Source of the DNA: an uncultured Granulosicoccaceae bacterium | Lineage (GTDB): Bacteria > Pseudomonadota > Gammaproteobacteria > CALCKW01 | DNA: 64,000 nucleotides | Direction of reading: 5' to 3' | Assembly (NCBI GenBank): GCA_937965695.1 | Contig: CALCKW010000028.1 | Location: 52,101-116,100 of the forward strand | Shown: positions 8,052 to 17,922 of the stretch, one piece after another | Position numbering within the stretch: position 1 is the stretch's first letter | Layout of the letters: every line of letters starts with the position of its first letter | Made by a program: the position numbers and the translations under genes | Notes under the pieces: model-generated | What the model was told of the DNA's origin: nothing | Seen by the model: the letters and a program-made list of their open reading frames with translations, nothing else | The model's database searches: none

Positions 8052-8669
8052 ATGACGACTGACCCAACAGCAAGTTTGGTGCTAGCCAGCGCCTCACCTC
8101 GAAGATTGGAGTTGCTGCAGCAATTAGGCTTGCAAGTCTCTGTTATACCTGCTGATATTGATGAAACACCGCTGCCAAATGAAGGCCCGCGCGAATATGT
8201 CAGTCGTGTATCAGTAGAGAAGGCGATAGCGGTACAAGCTGTGCTGGGGAACAGCGAAAATAAAATTATCATCGCTGCGGATACTTCTGTGGTGATTGGG
8301 CGTCAAATACTAGGTAAACCGCAAGATGCTGAAGATTGTGAACGCATGCTTGGCAGTCTCTCAGGCCGTGAACACTCTGTGCTGAGCAGTGTTGTGGTAG
8401 CGGGTGGCCGAGTACCCATGGCACACCGGTTGTGTGAAACCCGCGTGTGGATGCGAGAGACGACCCGCAGTGAAAGAGCGGCCTATTGGGCCTCTGGAGA
8501 GCCTGTTGGCAAGGCCGGCGGATATGCAATCCAGGGTTTAGGCGCTGTGTTTGTTGAAAGAATCGAGGGTAACTACGCCACGGTGGTGGGGTTGCCAGTT
8601 TTTGAATTATCGACCTTACTGGCGCTGCACGGCATAGATCTGCTCGGCGCGCTGGGGGATTGCAAGTGA
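8052..8669 (+). CDS. maf: Maf family nucleotide pyrophosphatase (YhdE type)
   Basis: Maf proteins hydrolyse non-canonical or excess nucleoside triphosphates to monophosphates; the YhdE branch acts on dTTP and UTP. The 205-residue protein carries SASPRR (residues 13-18), IDETP, the AADTSVVIG catalytic strand (about 75) and the YhdE-type GKAGGYAIQGLG...RIEGNYATVVGLP block. The ATG at 8052 is preceded by GAAAGG. The end overlaps the RNase G start in a GTGA junction. mreBCD, normally just upstream of maf-rng, is absent. Confidence 0.93.
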   Translation: MTTDPTASLVLASASPRRLELLQQLGLQVSVIPADIDETPLPNEGPREYVSRVSVEKAIAVQAVLGNSENKIIIAADTSVVIGRQILGKPQDAEDCERMLGSLSGREHSVLSSVVVAGGRVPMAHRLCETRVWMRETTRSERAAYWASGEPVGKAGGYAIQGLGAVFVERIEGNYATVVGLPVFELSTLLALHGIDLLGALGDCK

Positions 8670-10123
8670 GCGAAGAATTACTGGTCAATGCCTCTCCTGA
8701 AGAGACGCGCATCGCCACGATAGAAAACGGTGTTTTGGCAGAGCTCTGGGTAGAGCGAGCGAACAAACGTGGATTAGTGGGGAACATCTATCAAGGCAAA
8801 GTAGTGCGGGTATTGCCTGGAATGGAAGCCGCCTTTGTCGAGATTGGACTCGATAGAGCTGCATTTTTGCATGTTTCTGATATTGCCTGGACTCCCTCTG
8901 AAGCTGATGTCAAAGAGCGTCCGAAGGCGATCCACGAACACCTGCACGAAGGGCAGATGTTACTGGTGCAAGTGGTGAAAGACCCGCTGGGTACCAAGGG
9001 CGCCCGCTTGACAACTCACGTCACCTTGCCGTCCCGCTATTTAGTGCTTATGCCATTGGATGACACGGTTGGTGTATCAACCAAAATAGAAGACCTCGAA
9101 GAGCGTGATCGTCTGCGCGATATCGTAGAGGACAGTGACCGGCAGGGCCATGGTTTTATTGTGCGTACCGCGGCCGAAGATGCCGATGAGGCGGCACTGC
9201 GGCATGACCGAGATTTTCTTTTGCGTTTATGGACGGTTGTCTCTCGTCGTGCCAAAGATCAAACAGAAATCGGCGTCGTGCATCAGGATTTGCCGCTTGT
9301 GTTGCGTGTTCTACGCGATCTCGCTGGCGAGAACATCGAACGCATCCGTATTGACTCACGTGAGAATCTTTTAAAAGCTCGCGATTTCATGGCGGAATTT
9401 CTGCCGGAAAAACAGAACCTGTTGGAGCATTACCCAGGTGAGCGCCCAATCTTTGATATCTACAATGTAGAAGATGAAATTCTACGTGCGCTGAACACCA
9501 AGGTGCAGCTCAAGTCTGGAGGCTATCTGATTATTGATCAGACAGAATCGATGACGACTGTTGATGTCAATACCGGTGGCTTTGTTGGACACCGCAATCT
9601 AGAAGAAACAATTTTCAAAACAAACCTAGAAGCAGCGCAATCATTGGCAAGGCAACTTCGTCTAAGAAATTTGGGCGGAATTATCATCATCGACTTCATC
9701 GACATGATCGATGAAGACCACAAACGTCAAGTATTGCGTGCCTTGGAAAAATCGCTGGATCGCGATAACGCTAAAACGCAAGTCTGTTCTGTGTCGTCCC
9801 TCGGCCTTGTAGAGATGACGCGCAAACGCACGCGTGAAAGTTTGGAAGATCTTTTATGCGAAGCCTGTCCCAGCTGTGAAGGGCGAGGCAAAGTAAAAAC
9901 GGCCGAGTCGCTGTGCTATGAGATCTCCCGTGAAATTATCCGCCAGGTGCGCCAGTTTGATGTCAGCTCTCTAACAGTGCTGGCCGCACAAGATGTGGTC
10001 GATTTATTTTTAGACGATTTCTCTGACTACATGGCCGAACTCGAAGCCTTCGTCGCTGTGCCGATCCGCTTGCAAGGTGAACCGATATACACCCGCGAGC
10101 AGTATGACGTGGTACTTGTGTGA
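8666..10123 (+). CDS. rng: Ribonuclease G
   Basis: RNase G is the shorter paralogue of RNase E. It matures the 5' end of 16S rRNA and degrades some mRNAs. The GTG at 8666, within the maf stop, gives the standard MSEELLVNASPEETR start and 485 residues. An S1-like domain (GNIYQGKVVRVLPGMEAAFVEIG) is followed by the catalytic region with VDVNTGGF (about residue 300) and IIIDFIDM, whose acidic residues bind Mg2+. The zinc-link CEACPSC is near residue 398. It lacks the long C-terminal degradosome scaffold of RNase E, as expected. yhdP follows with a GTGA-type overlap. Confidence 0.95.
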   Translation: MSEELLVNASPEETRIATIENGVLAELWVERANKRGLVGNIYQGKVVRVLPGMEAAFVEIGLDRAAFLHVSDIAWTPSEADVKERPKAIHEHLHEGQMLLVQVVKDPLGTKGARLTTHVTLPSRYLVLMPLDDTVGVSTKIEDLEERDRLRDIVEDSDRQGHGFIVRTAAEDADEAALRHDRDFLLRLWTVVSRRAKDQTEIGVVHQDLPLVLRVLRDLAGENIERIRIDSRENLLKARDFMAEFLPEKQNLLEHYPGERPIFDIYNVEDEILRALNTKVQLKSGGYLIIDQTESMTTVDVNTGGFVGHRNLEETIFKTNLEAAQSLARQLRLRNLGGIIIIDFIDMIDEDHKRQVLRALEKSLDRDNAKTQVCSVSSLGLVEMTRKRTRESLEDLLCEACPSCEGRGKVKTAESLCYEISREIIRQVRQFDVSSLTVLAAQDVVDLFLDDFSDYMAELEAFVAVPIRLQGEPIYTREQYDVVLV

Positions 10124-13100
10124 GCGAAAAGGATAACAAAAGAAGCAAAGTTTCGCGGCACATGAAGCGAGTGCCTGCGCACGTCCGACGTATGCCAGAA
10201 CATATGCGGCGGATGCCAGAGCACATGAAGCGCGTTCCGGTTAAAAAAGCCGCTCGAGCTAGTGGTTCTGTAGCGCTCTGGTTAAGTTTTTTTGCCCTTT
10301 TTCTCATTTGCATTGCCGTTAGCTTGGGCCGGTGGTGGGCACCTGTGTATGTCGAGACCCATCGTCAAGAACTCATGGCCCAGATATCCGAAGCTGCTGG
10401 CGTCGACCTTGTCAGTGACGACATGACATTAGTCTGGAGTCGATGGGGTCCGCGCTTGCAATTAACAGGTCTAACTGTTCGTGGTGAGAATGGTGAGATT
10501 TCGGCCTCTTTGGATAAGGCGCAATTCAGCGCGAATGTCTACAAAATGCTGGTGCTCGGCAAGCTGATCGTCGACGACGTTGAGGTAGAGGGTTTGCATT
10601 TGGACGTGCTGCGCAGTGTAGAGGGCAAATGGAGACTAGCGCTCAGCAGTGAAGATCAACCCGTGCAGGAGGGTCGTGATTGGTTTGAAGTTCTAGGGCG
10701 GTTCCGCTGGCTCAATCTCAAAGATTCAGTCATCACTTTTAAAGACCAGAAGCGCCAACGCCAGTACGTGGTTGATGGCGTAACAGTTGTTGCTAATCAT
10801 TACGACGATCGATATCGCATCAGTGTCGACGGTGACCTGCCGCCACATCTCGGTAAAAAACTACAGCTAATTGCGGATTTACGCGGTGAGGCTGGAAACG
10901 AGCTCAGTGGTGAAATGTATCTTGGCATGGAGCAATTTAACTTAACTGAGTTTGGTACGGCGATAGGCACTGAGAAAGCGAGAATCAGTGGCAATCTAGA
11001 TCAGCTCAAATATTGGCAGCAAATGACTGCTGGGAAAAGTACCAACGGTCAATTGGAGTTTCGTGCGGAGAATCTGAACGTTCAGCGATCTGGTGAAGAC
11101 AAACCCTGGACCGTCGAGCTGGCTGAAATGGCGCTGGGCTGGGAACGTCAGGAAGACGATTGGGACGTCTGGTTGGATAACCTGACACTCGCCTCTGACG
11201 GCGAGGCATGGCGCAGTGGATATACACGTGCAAAACGCAGTGCCGATGGCACTGTTCAGGCGCAAGGAGAACAGCTCCGATTAGGATCCATCGCTTTGCT
11301 GTTGGCACAGCTCAGCCAGATTGATGCTGTTGAGGCAATTGCTGAAGCTGCTCAAGAATATGACCCACGTGGTGACCTTGTGTCGTGGCGCTTGTTACTA
11401 GAGCCTGATCAATCCGGCCAAATGAACACCGCGTTTGAAGGCTTGATCAGTGGGCTTAATATCACCTCGGTCGATGAGCAACCGGGTGTCGAAGGTTTTG
11501 ATGCTTTAGTCAGAATTCAGAACAATCAAATGACCGCTCGAATCAACAGCGCTGATCTACGTTTCGTCGCGCCCAAAATTTTTCCTCAAGCCTTACAATT
11601 CGACAGCGTCACTGGCTTGCTCTCCGCCAAACTTCATCCAGTCGACTGGTGGGTGAGCAGCGACTCATTGAAGCTGGAGACAGGAGAAGCCTCGATGGAA
11701 GCGGTGTTCGACATTCGAAAACCACCTGACTACCCAGGGCTTGCAATAAACCTTCGCACTGAGTTCGAAGATATCGCAGCTGAGGTCCTTCCCCGCTTTT
11801 ACCCTGAGGGGATCATGAGGCCGGCGCTGGTCAATTGGTTGAAAGAGGGTGTGCGTGGCGGCACCGTTCGTGAAGGCGAGTTTGTTTTTCGTGGATATAG
11901 CCCGGAGTTTCCTTTTCGTGAAGGGGATGGGGTGATGGTTGGCAACTTAAAAATTGATGATTTGCAGCTGTTCTATAGCCCGGGCTGGCCAATGATCACC
12001 GACGCTAGTTTAGAGCTGGAGATAACGGGCAAAGGTCTAAACGCTTCGGGTGTCGGTCAGTTTGACGGTGCCCCGGTCGAAGACTTCGCTATTGATATTC
12101 CCGACTATCGTGCCGGTCGAATATTGCTCAAAGCTGAAGTGGAAACCACCGGGGAGGCCGTGCGAGAGTTCGCGCGTAAGGGACCGCTCAAAGCATCGCT
12201 AGCGCAGTACTTCGACGATATGATCTTGCAGGGACCTGTGCGCATGAAACTGGCCCCGATTATCGCGTTGAAAAAAGGTGAGCAAAGTAGTATCGAAGGC
12301 AGCGCCATGATGAAGGGCGGTCGTATCAAATTAGACGCGGCAGGTGTCGATCTGTCAGCGGTGCGGGGTGAGTTTCCCTTTGATGAAAAAGGGCTTCAAA
12401 ACGCTACGATAAATGCGGAACTCTACGGGCTACCGATGAAAGCCCAATTAAAACGCCTAGATAATAATAAAGGCTTACAGATTGACACCCGTGCTCGTAT
12501 TGCACCGGGTGCTTGGTTGAAGAAACAAGGTAATCCTCTTGCTGACTATGTCACTGGAGAGAGCAATTGGCGTATTTTGGTCAGGCTTCTCCAAAACCCC
12601 AAAGGTGGCGATGGCAATGTCTCTGTGTCGCTCACCAGTGATATGAAAGGCGTTGAAGTCTTGGCGCCCGCGCCATTGGGCAAAGATAAACAAAAGATTC
12701 AGCCTTTTCATATCGAAGGTTTAATAGATGCAAATGAACGTAGCCGTTGGAATTTCACACTGGGGCAAGATCTGGGCGGTAAGTTTGCGTTAAAAGCCAA
12801 TGGTGACATGCTGAGCTTGGCTCTTGGTGCGGGTGAAACGGTACCAACTATGCCGCAAAAGGGTGTGCGAATTCGCGTGGATTGGGCCAGAGCCGACGTG
12901 GCGAGTTGGTACGATTTTGTGGACGCCTGTTGTTTGCAAGAAGAAGGCGAAGGAAGCTACTTGGATGTCTATGCAGCAGTGCAAGAAGCTAAGTGGTACG
13001 GCGCTCCAATCGGCAGTGGTTCAATGTCGATGGTCGATGACCAAAATGGGCTCGAGGGCAGGATAGAAAGCCGTGTCGCCGCAGGCAACTTCAGTTACAA

Positions 13101-14058
13101 CTACAGAGCGGGGGATGAAGCCTGGAACTTTGATCTCCATCGAGTCAATCTGACACCTTTTCTTGATGCGGAGAGTGACAAACCTGACGCCGAGCCAATG
13201 GACCCACGAACGGTACCGATAACGCGATGGAACATAGACAACCTGCGCGTTCGAGATATCACGGTCGAAGACATCAGAATTGATACAAGTCCGGTGGCTG
13301 AAGGATTGCGAGTTGATCGCATCATAATATCTACCGATGACTATACCGGAACAGGTAAAGGGCTTTGGCAGCTTTTGAAAAGTGGCGAGCAGCACAGTGA
13401 ACTTGAGATGTTTCTGCACTCCAATGATTTGGGTGCCGCAGCGAGTCGAGTAGGCCGGGCTGACGCTATTACCGGTGGTCGCGGTCAGCTGACACTGAAT
13501 TTAATGTGGCAAGATGCCTTGTATCAGCCGGATGTTGCCACCATGTCTGGAGATGTGAAGTTGGAGATGGCAGAGGGTCGTATCAATGAAGTCGATCCAG
13601 GCGCCGGTCGAGTTTTTGGTCTGCTTGCCTTGCAGACATTACCGCAACGCCTTGCACTTGATTTTTCCGACTTGGGCGAAGGTCTAAGTTATACCCAAGT
13701 AAAAGGTGAGTTCGATTTGGCTAATGGCCTCGCAAAGACTCGTTACCTGGTGCTTGAGGGACCTATCGGAGAAGTGTCAGTGGTGGGCAACATCGATTAC
13801 GTCAACAGCCAGTTTGACCAACGAATCGTTATATTGCCAAATATCGGCGGCTCCTTACCGGTCATCGGAGCGGTAGTTGGCGGGCCTGTGACCGCGGCTG
13901 GGGTATTCTTAGCGGATAAGATTTTTAGATCACTGGGCATTGATGTCAATCGAGTCGGGCGTCGAGACTATAAGCTAACCGGGGATTTTGACAACCCAGA
14001 ACTGTCACAAATGAGTGCATCTGATATCGCCGCAGACCGTGCGGCAACAGAAAAATAA
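10120..14058 (+). CDS. yhdP: YhdP family AsmA-like phospholipid transport protein
   Basis: This 1312-residue protein is anchored in the inner membrane by one N-terminal helix (about residues 52-70, LWLSFFALFLICIAVSL) with a very long periplasmic region. YhdP, TamB and YdbH are partly redundant AsmA-like bridges for phospholipid flow to the outer membrane. The family layout is clear: a start that reads RWWAPVYVETHRQEL...GVDLVSDDMTLVWSRWGPRLQL, repeated beta-rich segments, and a C-terminal GRVFGLLALQTLPQRL block followed by LPNIGGSLPVIGAVVGGPVTAAGVFLADKI. Its GTG start overlaps the rng stop. The cytoplasmic tail is unusual in carrying four tandem seven-residue repeats (see 10159-10242). Confidence 0.92.
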   Translation: MSEKDNKRSKVSRHMKRVPAHVRRMPEHMRRMPEHMKRVPVKKAARASGSVALWLSFFALFLICIAVSLGRWWAPVYVETHRQELMAQISEAAGVDLVSDDMTLVWSRWGPRLQLTGLTVRGENGEISASLDKAQFSANVYKMLVLGKLIVDDVEVEGLHLDVLRSVEGKWRLALSSEDQPVQEGRDWFEVLGRFRWLNLKDSVITFKDQKRQRQYVVDGVTVVANHYDDRYRISVDGDLPPHLGKKLQLIADLRGEAGNELSGEMYLGMEQFNLTEFGTAIGTEKARISGNLDQLKYWQQMTAGKSTNGQLEFRAENLNVQRSGEDKPWTVELAEMALGWERQEDDWDVWLDNLTLASDGEAWRSGYTRAKRSADGTVQAQGEQLRLGSIALLLAQLSQIDAVEAIAEAAQEYDPRGDLVSWRLLLEPDQSGQMNTAFEGLISGLNITSVDEQPGVEGFDALVRIQNNQMTARINSADLRFVAPKIFPQALQFDSVTGLLSAKLHPVDWWVSSDSLKLETGEASMEAVFDIRKPPDYPGLAINLRTEFEDIAAEVLPRFYPEGIMRPALVNWLKEGVRGGTVREGEFVFRGYSPEFPFREGDGVMVGNLKIDDLQLFYSPGWPMITDASLELEITGKGLNASGVGQFDGAPVEDFAIDIPDYRAGRILLKAEVETTGEAVREFARKGPLKASLAQYFDDMILQGPVRMKLAPIIALKKGEQSSIEGSAMMKGGRIKLDAAGVDLSAVRGEFPFDEKGLQNATINAELYGLPMKAQLKRLDNNKGLQIDTRARIAPGAWLKKQGNPLADYVTGESNWRILVRLLQNPKGGDGNVSVSLTSDMKGVEVLAPAPLGKDKQKIQPFHIEGLIDANERSRWNFTLGQDLGGKFALKANGDMLSLALGAGETVPTMPQKGVRIRVDWARADVASWYDFVDACCLQEEGEGSYLDVYAAVQEAKWYGAPIGSGSMSMVDDQNGLEGRIESRVAAGNFSYNYRAGDEAWNFDLHRVNLTPFLDAESDKPDAEPMDPRTVPITRWNIDNLRVRDITVEDIRIDTSPVAEGLRVDRIIISTDDYTGTGKGLWQLLKSGEQHSELEMFLHSNDLGAAASRVGRADAITGGRGQLTLNLMWQDALYQPDVATMSGDVKLEMAEGRINEVDPGAGRVFGLLALQTLPQRLALDFSDLGEGLSYTQVKGEFDLANGLAKTRYLVLEGPIGEVSVVGNIDYVNSQFDQRIVILPNIGGSLPVIGAVVGGPVTAAGVFLADKIFRSLGIDVNRVGRRDYKLTGDFDNPELSQMSASDIAADRAATEK
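10159..10242 (+). repeat. Four tandem 21-bp (7-residue) repeats in the yhdP 5' end
   Basis: Four in-frame 21-base units encode HMKRVPA, HVRRMPE, HMRRMPE and HMKRVPV. Codons differ between units (CGA, CGC, CGT and CGG for arginine), so the protein sequence appears conserved beyond recent slippage. The units lie in the basic cytoplasmic tail ahead of the single membrane helix. Confidence 0.9.
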
Positions 14059-14141
14059 AAATGCGCCGTTTCGCGCGGTAGAGGTACCTGAACAGGGTAC
14101 AATTTGCATCGCGGGACGCGGACAATCTTGAGGACAACAGT

Positions 14142-15584
14142 ATGTCAGACACACTACAACAGGCGAGCGAGCAGCTGCTAGCACCCGCTGGTATGGGTGA
14201 GACGGAGTTGCACAAAGCGCTCGACCAATTGATGGGCCGTGGCGTTGATGCAGCCGATTTGTATTTTCAATCCAAGCATAATGAGTCTTGGGTGCTGGAA
14301 GACGGCATGATTAAAGAAGGCGCATTCTCTATCGATCGTGGTGTAGGGGTGCAGGCACTCAGCGGTGAGAAAACAGGCTTTGCCTATTCCGATGAGATCC
14401 TACTACCTTCATTGCTTGAGGCCAGCGTCAACGCTCGTGCTATTGCGCGGAGCGGAGCTGATGCTACGGTTGGCCAGTGGATTCGCCCTGTTGGGCGTGA
14501 ACTGTATAGCGGCCAGAGTCCGATCGTCAGCCTTGATGAGGCAGCCAAGATAGACGTACTACGTCGCGCCGACGGCGAAGCGCGTCGCCAAGATCCGCGC
14601 GTAACACAGGTGATTGCTAGCTTAATGGCCAGCCACGAGAGTGTGCTGGTGGCTGCAAGTGACGGCACATTAGCCGGTGATATGCGCCCATTGGTCCGGA
14701 TGAATGTCACCGTTTTTGTCGAAAAAGACGGTAAGCGTGAGAGCGCGAGTTCTGGTTCAGGTGGCCGCTTCGATTTAACTCGATTTGCAGCAGGCACAGA
14801 ACCTGAAGACTTGGCCCGGGAAGCGGTGCGCCAAGCGTTGATTAACCTGGAAGCTGTCGCGGCTCCGGCGGGTAACATGGACGTTGTTCTTGGGCCTGGT
14901 TGGCCAGGTGTCTTGTTGCACGAGGCAGTCGGTCATGGTTTAGAAGGTGATTTTAACCGAAAGGGAACCTCGGTGTTTGCTGGTCGTATTGGCGAGCAAG
15001 TGGCTTCGAAAGGGGTCACCGTTGTAGATGACGGTACGCTCGGCGAGCGTCGTGGCTCTTTAAACATCGATGACGAAGGCACGCCGACTAACTGCACAAC
15101 ACTCATTGAAGATGGACGTCTAGTCGGTTACATGCAAGATAAGCACAACGCTCGTTTGATGGGTGTGAAAGCGACGGGCAACGGCCGTCGTCAGAGCTAC
15201 GCGCACACAACCATGCCACGCATGACAAATACGTACATGCAAGCCGGGGAAAAAACGCCCGAAGAAATACTGTCTTCAGTGAAAAACGGGCTCTATGCAG
15301 TTAACTTCGGTGGTGGACAGGTGGATATCACCTCTGGCAAATTTGTCTTTGGAACGTCCGAGGCTTATCTGATAGAAAACGGAAAAGTCACTCGTCCTGT
15401 CAAAGGTGCGACATTAATCGGCAATGGTCCAGACGTGATGAATCGCATCAGCATGATTGGCAACGATTTGGAATTGGATCGAGGCGTAGGCGTTTGCGGT
15501 AAAGATGGGCAGTCAGTGCCGGTTGGTGTGGGTCAGCCCACGTTGCGGGTCGATGGTCTGACTGTCGGTGGTACACAGACTTAG
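14142..15584 (+). CDS. tldD: Metalloprotease TldD
   Basis: TldD is the catalytic half of the TldD/TldE (PmbA) zinc protease, which processes microcin B17-type peptides and degrades CcdA. The 480-residue protein has the zinc motif HEAVGH (H260-E261-H265) followed by [12 protein letters not shown], the YADDGT-type [22 protein letters not shown] block, and a C-terminal [31 protein letters not shown]. The ATG at 14142 has GAGGAC upstream. Its partner pmbA lies about 1 kb downstream, separated by one antisense lipoprotein gene that ends only five bases after the tldD stop. Confidence 0.96.
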   Translation: MSDTLQQASEQLLAPAGMGETELHKALDQLMGRGVDAADLYFQSKHNESWVLEDGMIKEGAFSIDRGVGVQALSGEKTGFAYSDEILLPSLLEASVNARAIARSGADATVGQWIRPVGRELYSGQSPIVSLDEAAKIDVLRRADGEARRQDPRVTQVIASLMASHESVLVAASDGTLAGDMRPLVRMNVTVFVEKDGKRESASSGSGGRFDLTRFAAGTEPEDLAREAVRQALINLEAVAAPAGNMDVVLGPGWPGVLLHEAVGHGLEGDFNRKGTSVFAGRIGEQVASKGVTVVDDGTLGERRGSLNIDDEGTPTNCTTLIEDGRLVGYMQDKHNARLMGVKATGNGRRQSYAHTTMPRMTNTYMQAGEKTPEEILSSVKNGLYAVNFGGGQVDITSGKFVFGTSEAYLIENGKVTRPVKGATLIGNGPDVMNRISMIGNDLELDRGVGVCGKDGQSVPVGVGQPTLRVDGLTVGGTQT

Positions 15585-15589
15585 CTAGC

Positions 15590-16504
15590 CTATTGAGGTT
15601 GGGGTAGGGCTTGTCGTATTAATGGTGCGCCGCGTCCTTCAGAGCTTAGATAGACAGACTGTCCGTCTTGGCTAAAGCTGATAGCTTCGGCTTGCTCGAG
15701 TCCGTGAGGAGGCAGAGCGATCAAATCGGCTAGTAGCCAACTCTGATCAGCACGGCGACGCAATAGGACGGCTTGCTGATAGCCCAGCACAACGGCTTGT
15801 AAGCCATCTGTGCTGATATCGAGCGCTGTAGCCATGCCGTGACTAACTGCTCGTTTTGGGTTGAGTAGCAAGGTAGTTATACCGGGTGTGTTGATGTCCC
15901 AATTTAACGTGCCGATCAATTGGGCAATGTGTTTCTCATTGGGTGAGTCAAACAGTGTGGAAATAGGCAACCCGTACAGACGTACTGGACGGTCGCGTTT
16001 GCTGAGAATGAGAATTTGCTCGCTGATCGGGTCGAAAGCAATGCTCTCAGCGTCGCGCGGGCCGTCTGGGTAGCTGAACTGGATACTCAACGCAGGCTTG
16101 CGCTTTAACTTTTTGATAGAGTTGGGCAGTTCAGGTTCTTCAATGAAATGCAGGGTAGAAAATTTGTTTTTTGCTTTGTTGTCGCCTATGTCGGCGATTA
16201 ACAACCAATGCCGGCCGCTCCAGCTGAAGCTGCTCAGATCTTCCCAGTCTCGGTTGTGCTGACCGGGAACATTGAGACGAGCCTGCGACCGGCCCAGTGT
16301 GTCGAGGGCATATATGGTCGCTGAGTGGCCTCCGTCGTTGAGTAACCACAGGCGATTAAAGTTGAGAGTAGAGCTTGCTAAACCGCTGGCTTCGATGAGT
16401 TCCAGATCACCCAGCGTAGCCTCTGCAGTAACCCTAGGGGTTGTGCAGGCCTGAGTTAAACCGATCGCCAACAAGCAATGGGCGAGTCGAAAATTTTTAA
16501 GCAT
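15590..16504 (-). CDS. Predicted lipoprotein with beta-propeller-like repeats
   Basis: This 304-residue protein has a lipoprotein signal (LTQAC, lipidated C20 predicted). The mature part has repeated strand-rich segments: SGLASS, LWLLNDGGHSATIYALD, DWEDLSSFSW with LLIADIGDN, DAESIAFDPISEQILILSKRD, and a closing EAISFSQDGQSVYLSSEG. This pattern suggests a six-bladed propeller resembling uncharacterised WEDLS/ADIGDN-type proteins, some related to phytase-like esterases; this is a visual judgement. It faces tldD end to end and starts 54 bases from divergent pmbA. yjgA often sits between tldD and pmbA, so this gene occupies a known insertion slot. Function unknown. Confidence 0.7.
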   Translation of the reverse strand: MLKNFRLAHCLLAIGLTQACTTPRVTAEATLGDLELIEASGLASSTLNFNRLWLLNDGGHSATIYALDTLGRSQARLNVPGQHNRDWEDLSSFSWSGRHWLLIADIGDNKAKNKFSTLHFIEEPELPNSIKKLKRKPALSIQFSYPDGPRDAESIAFDPISEQILILSKRDRPVRLYGLPISTLFDSPNEKHIAQLIGTLNWDINTPGITTLLLNPKRAVSHGMATALDISTDGLQAVVLGYQQAVLLRRRADQSWLLADLIALPPHGLEQAEAISFSQDGQSVYLSSEGRGAPLIRQALPQPQ

Positions 16505-16558
16505 GGGGTTTCCCCGTCACAGTTACACGCGGGTCTATGGGCCGCGACATTGGATAAC

Positions 16559-17914
16559 ATGAGTATGTCAGCTAAAGAACTTCAAGGCAGCCCCTCACAG
16601 CGCAATCAGCTGGAATCTCTGGCACAGATGGCTTTAGATGCCGCTGCTGGCGCTGGCGCCACCTCCGCCGAAACGGACATCAGCACTGGGGTGGGCTTAG
16701 ACATTGGTGTTCGCTTAGGTGAAGTCGAAACACTGGAGCATCAGCGTGATCGTGGTATGGAAATTACGGTGTACTTGGAAAATCGCAAAGCCTCGTCATC
16801 GACCAGTGATTTTTCCCCTGAAGCGATAAAAGCTGCAGCAGAAAAGGCTTGTGCCATTGCTAAGCATGGTTCTCAAGACCCCTGCGCAGGTTTGGCAGAT
16901 GCGGAATTGATGGCGGTTAACCCACCTGACTTAGATCTCTATCATCCTTGGACGTTGGACGTCGATGAGGCAATAGAGCTTGCATTGCGTTGCGAGCAAG
17001 CGGGGCGAGACCACGACAATTTGATAAGCAACAGCGAGGGTGCTACCTGTGGCAGTTACGCCGGCGAAGGTGTCTATGCCAACAGCCATGGCTTGGTCAA
17101 CTTTAAACGCGGAACGCAACACGGTTACTCCTGTACTCTGGTCGCCGGAGAAGGTGAAAACATGCAGCGCGACTACTGGTTCAGCAGTGCGCGTATGGCT
17201 GAAGACCTGCAGACCCCCGAGTCAGTTGGCATTGACGCGGCCACCCGTGCAGTCAGTCGCTTGCAACCTAAACCTATAAAAACAGGCACTTATCCAGTGA
17301 TGTTCAACCCACTGATGGCTCGTGGGTTATTGCAAGCTTACGTCAGCGCCGTCAGCGGTGGTTCTATTTACCGCCGTGCTTCCTTTTTGCTCGACAAAGT
17401 AGGTGAGCAGGTATTTCCCGACTTTGTAAAACTTGCAGAATTCCCGCTGATTCCTCGCGCGATGGGAAGCTCAGCGATAGATGCTGAGGGCGTTGCTCGT
17501 CAGGAACGGACATGGGTCGACAACGGCATTGTGCAAGGCTATATCCTCTCCAGCTATTCGGCGCGACAGCTCAACACTGTCACAACAGGTAATGCAGGTG
17601 GTGTTCGCAACCTCAGCATTGAACCGGGTGACAAGAATTTCGAACAAATGCTACAGACCATGGGCACCGGATTGTTGGTGACGGAGATGATGGGTGGTGG
17701 TGGCAATACCATCACCGGAGATTACTCCCGTGGCGCCAGTGGTTTTTGGGTTGAAAACGGTGAGATAGTCCACCCAGTGGAAGAAATAACCGTTGCAGGG
17801 AATTTAAGTGACATGTTTATGGATATTGCTGAAATCGGCAACGACGTCTACTTGCCATCAACTATTCGGACAGGATCACTGCTACTGAACAAACTGACTG
17901 TCGCTGCAGGCTAG
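16559..17914 (+). CDS. pmbA: Metalloprotease TldE/PmbA
   Basis: PmbA (TldE) is the non-catalytic partner of TldD. The 451-residue protein shows the paired fold with DIGVRLGEVETLEHQRDRGMEITVY near the start. It has no HExxxH; the corresponding region is FNPLMARGLLQAYVSAVSGGSIYRRASFL. A conserved YSARQLNTVTTGNAGGVRNL block and a C-terminal GASGFWVENGEI...VAGNLSDMFMDIAEIGNDV follow. The ATG at 16559 has GGATAAC just upstream and leaves room for a promoter divergent from the lipoprotein; the open frame to 16478 would overlap that gene. Both halves of the TldD/E protease are therefore present. Confidence 0.95.
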   Translation: MSMSAKELQGSPSQRNQLESLAQMALDAAAGAGATSAETDISTGVGLDIGVRLGEVETLEHQRDRGMEITVYLENRKASSSTSDFSPEAIKAAAEKACAIAKHGSQDPCAGLADAELMAVNPPDLDLYHPWTLDVDEAIELALRCEQAGRDHDNLISNSEGATCGSYAGEGVYANSHGLVNFKRGTQHGYSCTLVAGEGENMQRDYWFSSARMAEDLQTPESVGIDAATRAVSRLQPKPIKTGTYPVMFNPLMARGLLQAYVSAVSGGSIYRRASFLLDKVGEQVFPDFVKLAEFPLIPRAMGSSAIDAEGVARQERTWVDNGIVQGYILSSYSARQLNTVTTGNAGGVRNLSIEPGDKNFEQMLQTMGTGLLVTEMMGGGGNTITGDYSRGASGFWVENGEIVHPVEEITVAGNLSDMFMDIAEIGNDVYLPSTIRTGSLLLNKLTVAAG

Positions 17915-17922
17915 GGCGCGTT

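Noticed and set aside
10159..10242. CRISPR-like tandem array
   Set aside because: The 21-bp units abut without spacers, are in frame with yhdP and encode a heptapeptide repeat.
9963..10313. 116-codon minus-strand open frame over the rng/yhdP junction
   Set aside because: It is antisense to two well-supported overlapping genes and its translation mirrors the YhdP heptad repeats in the reverse strand; it has no ribosome site.
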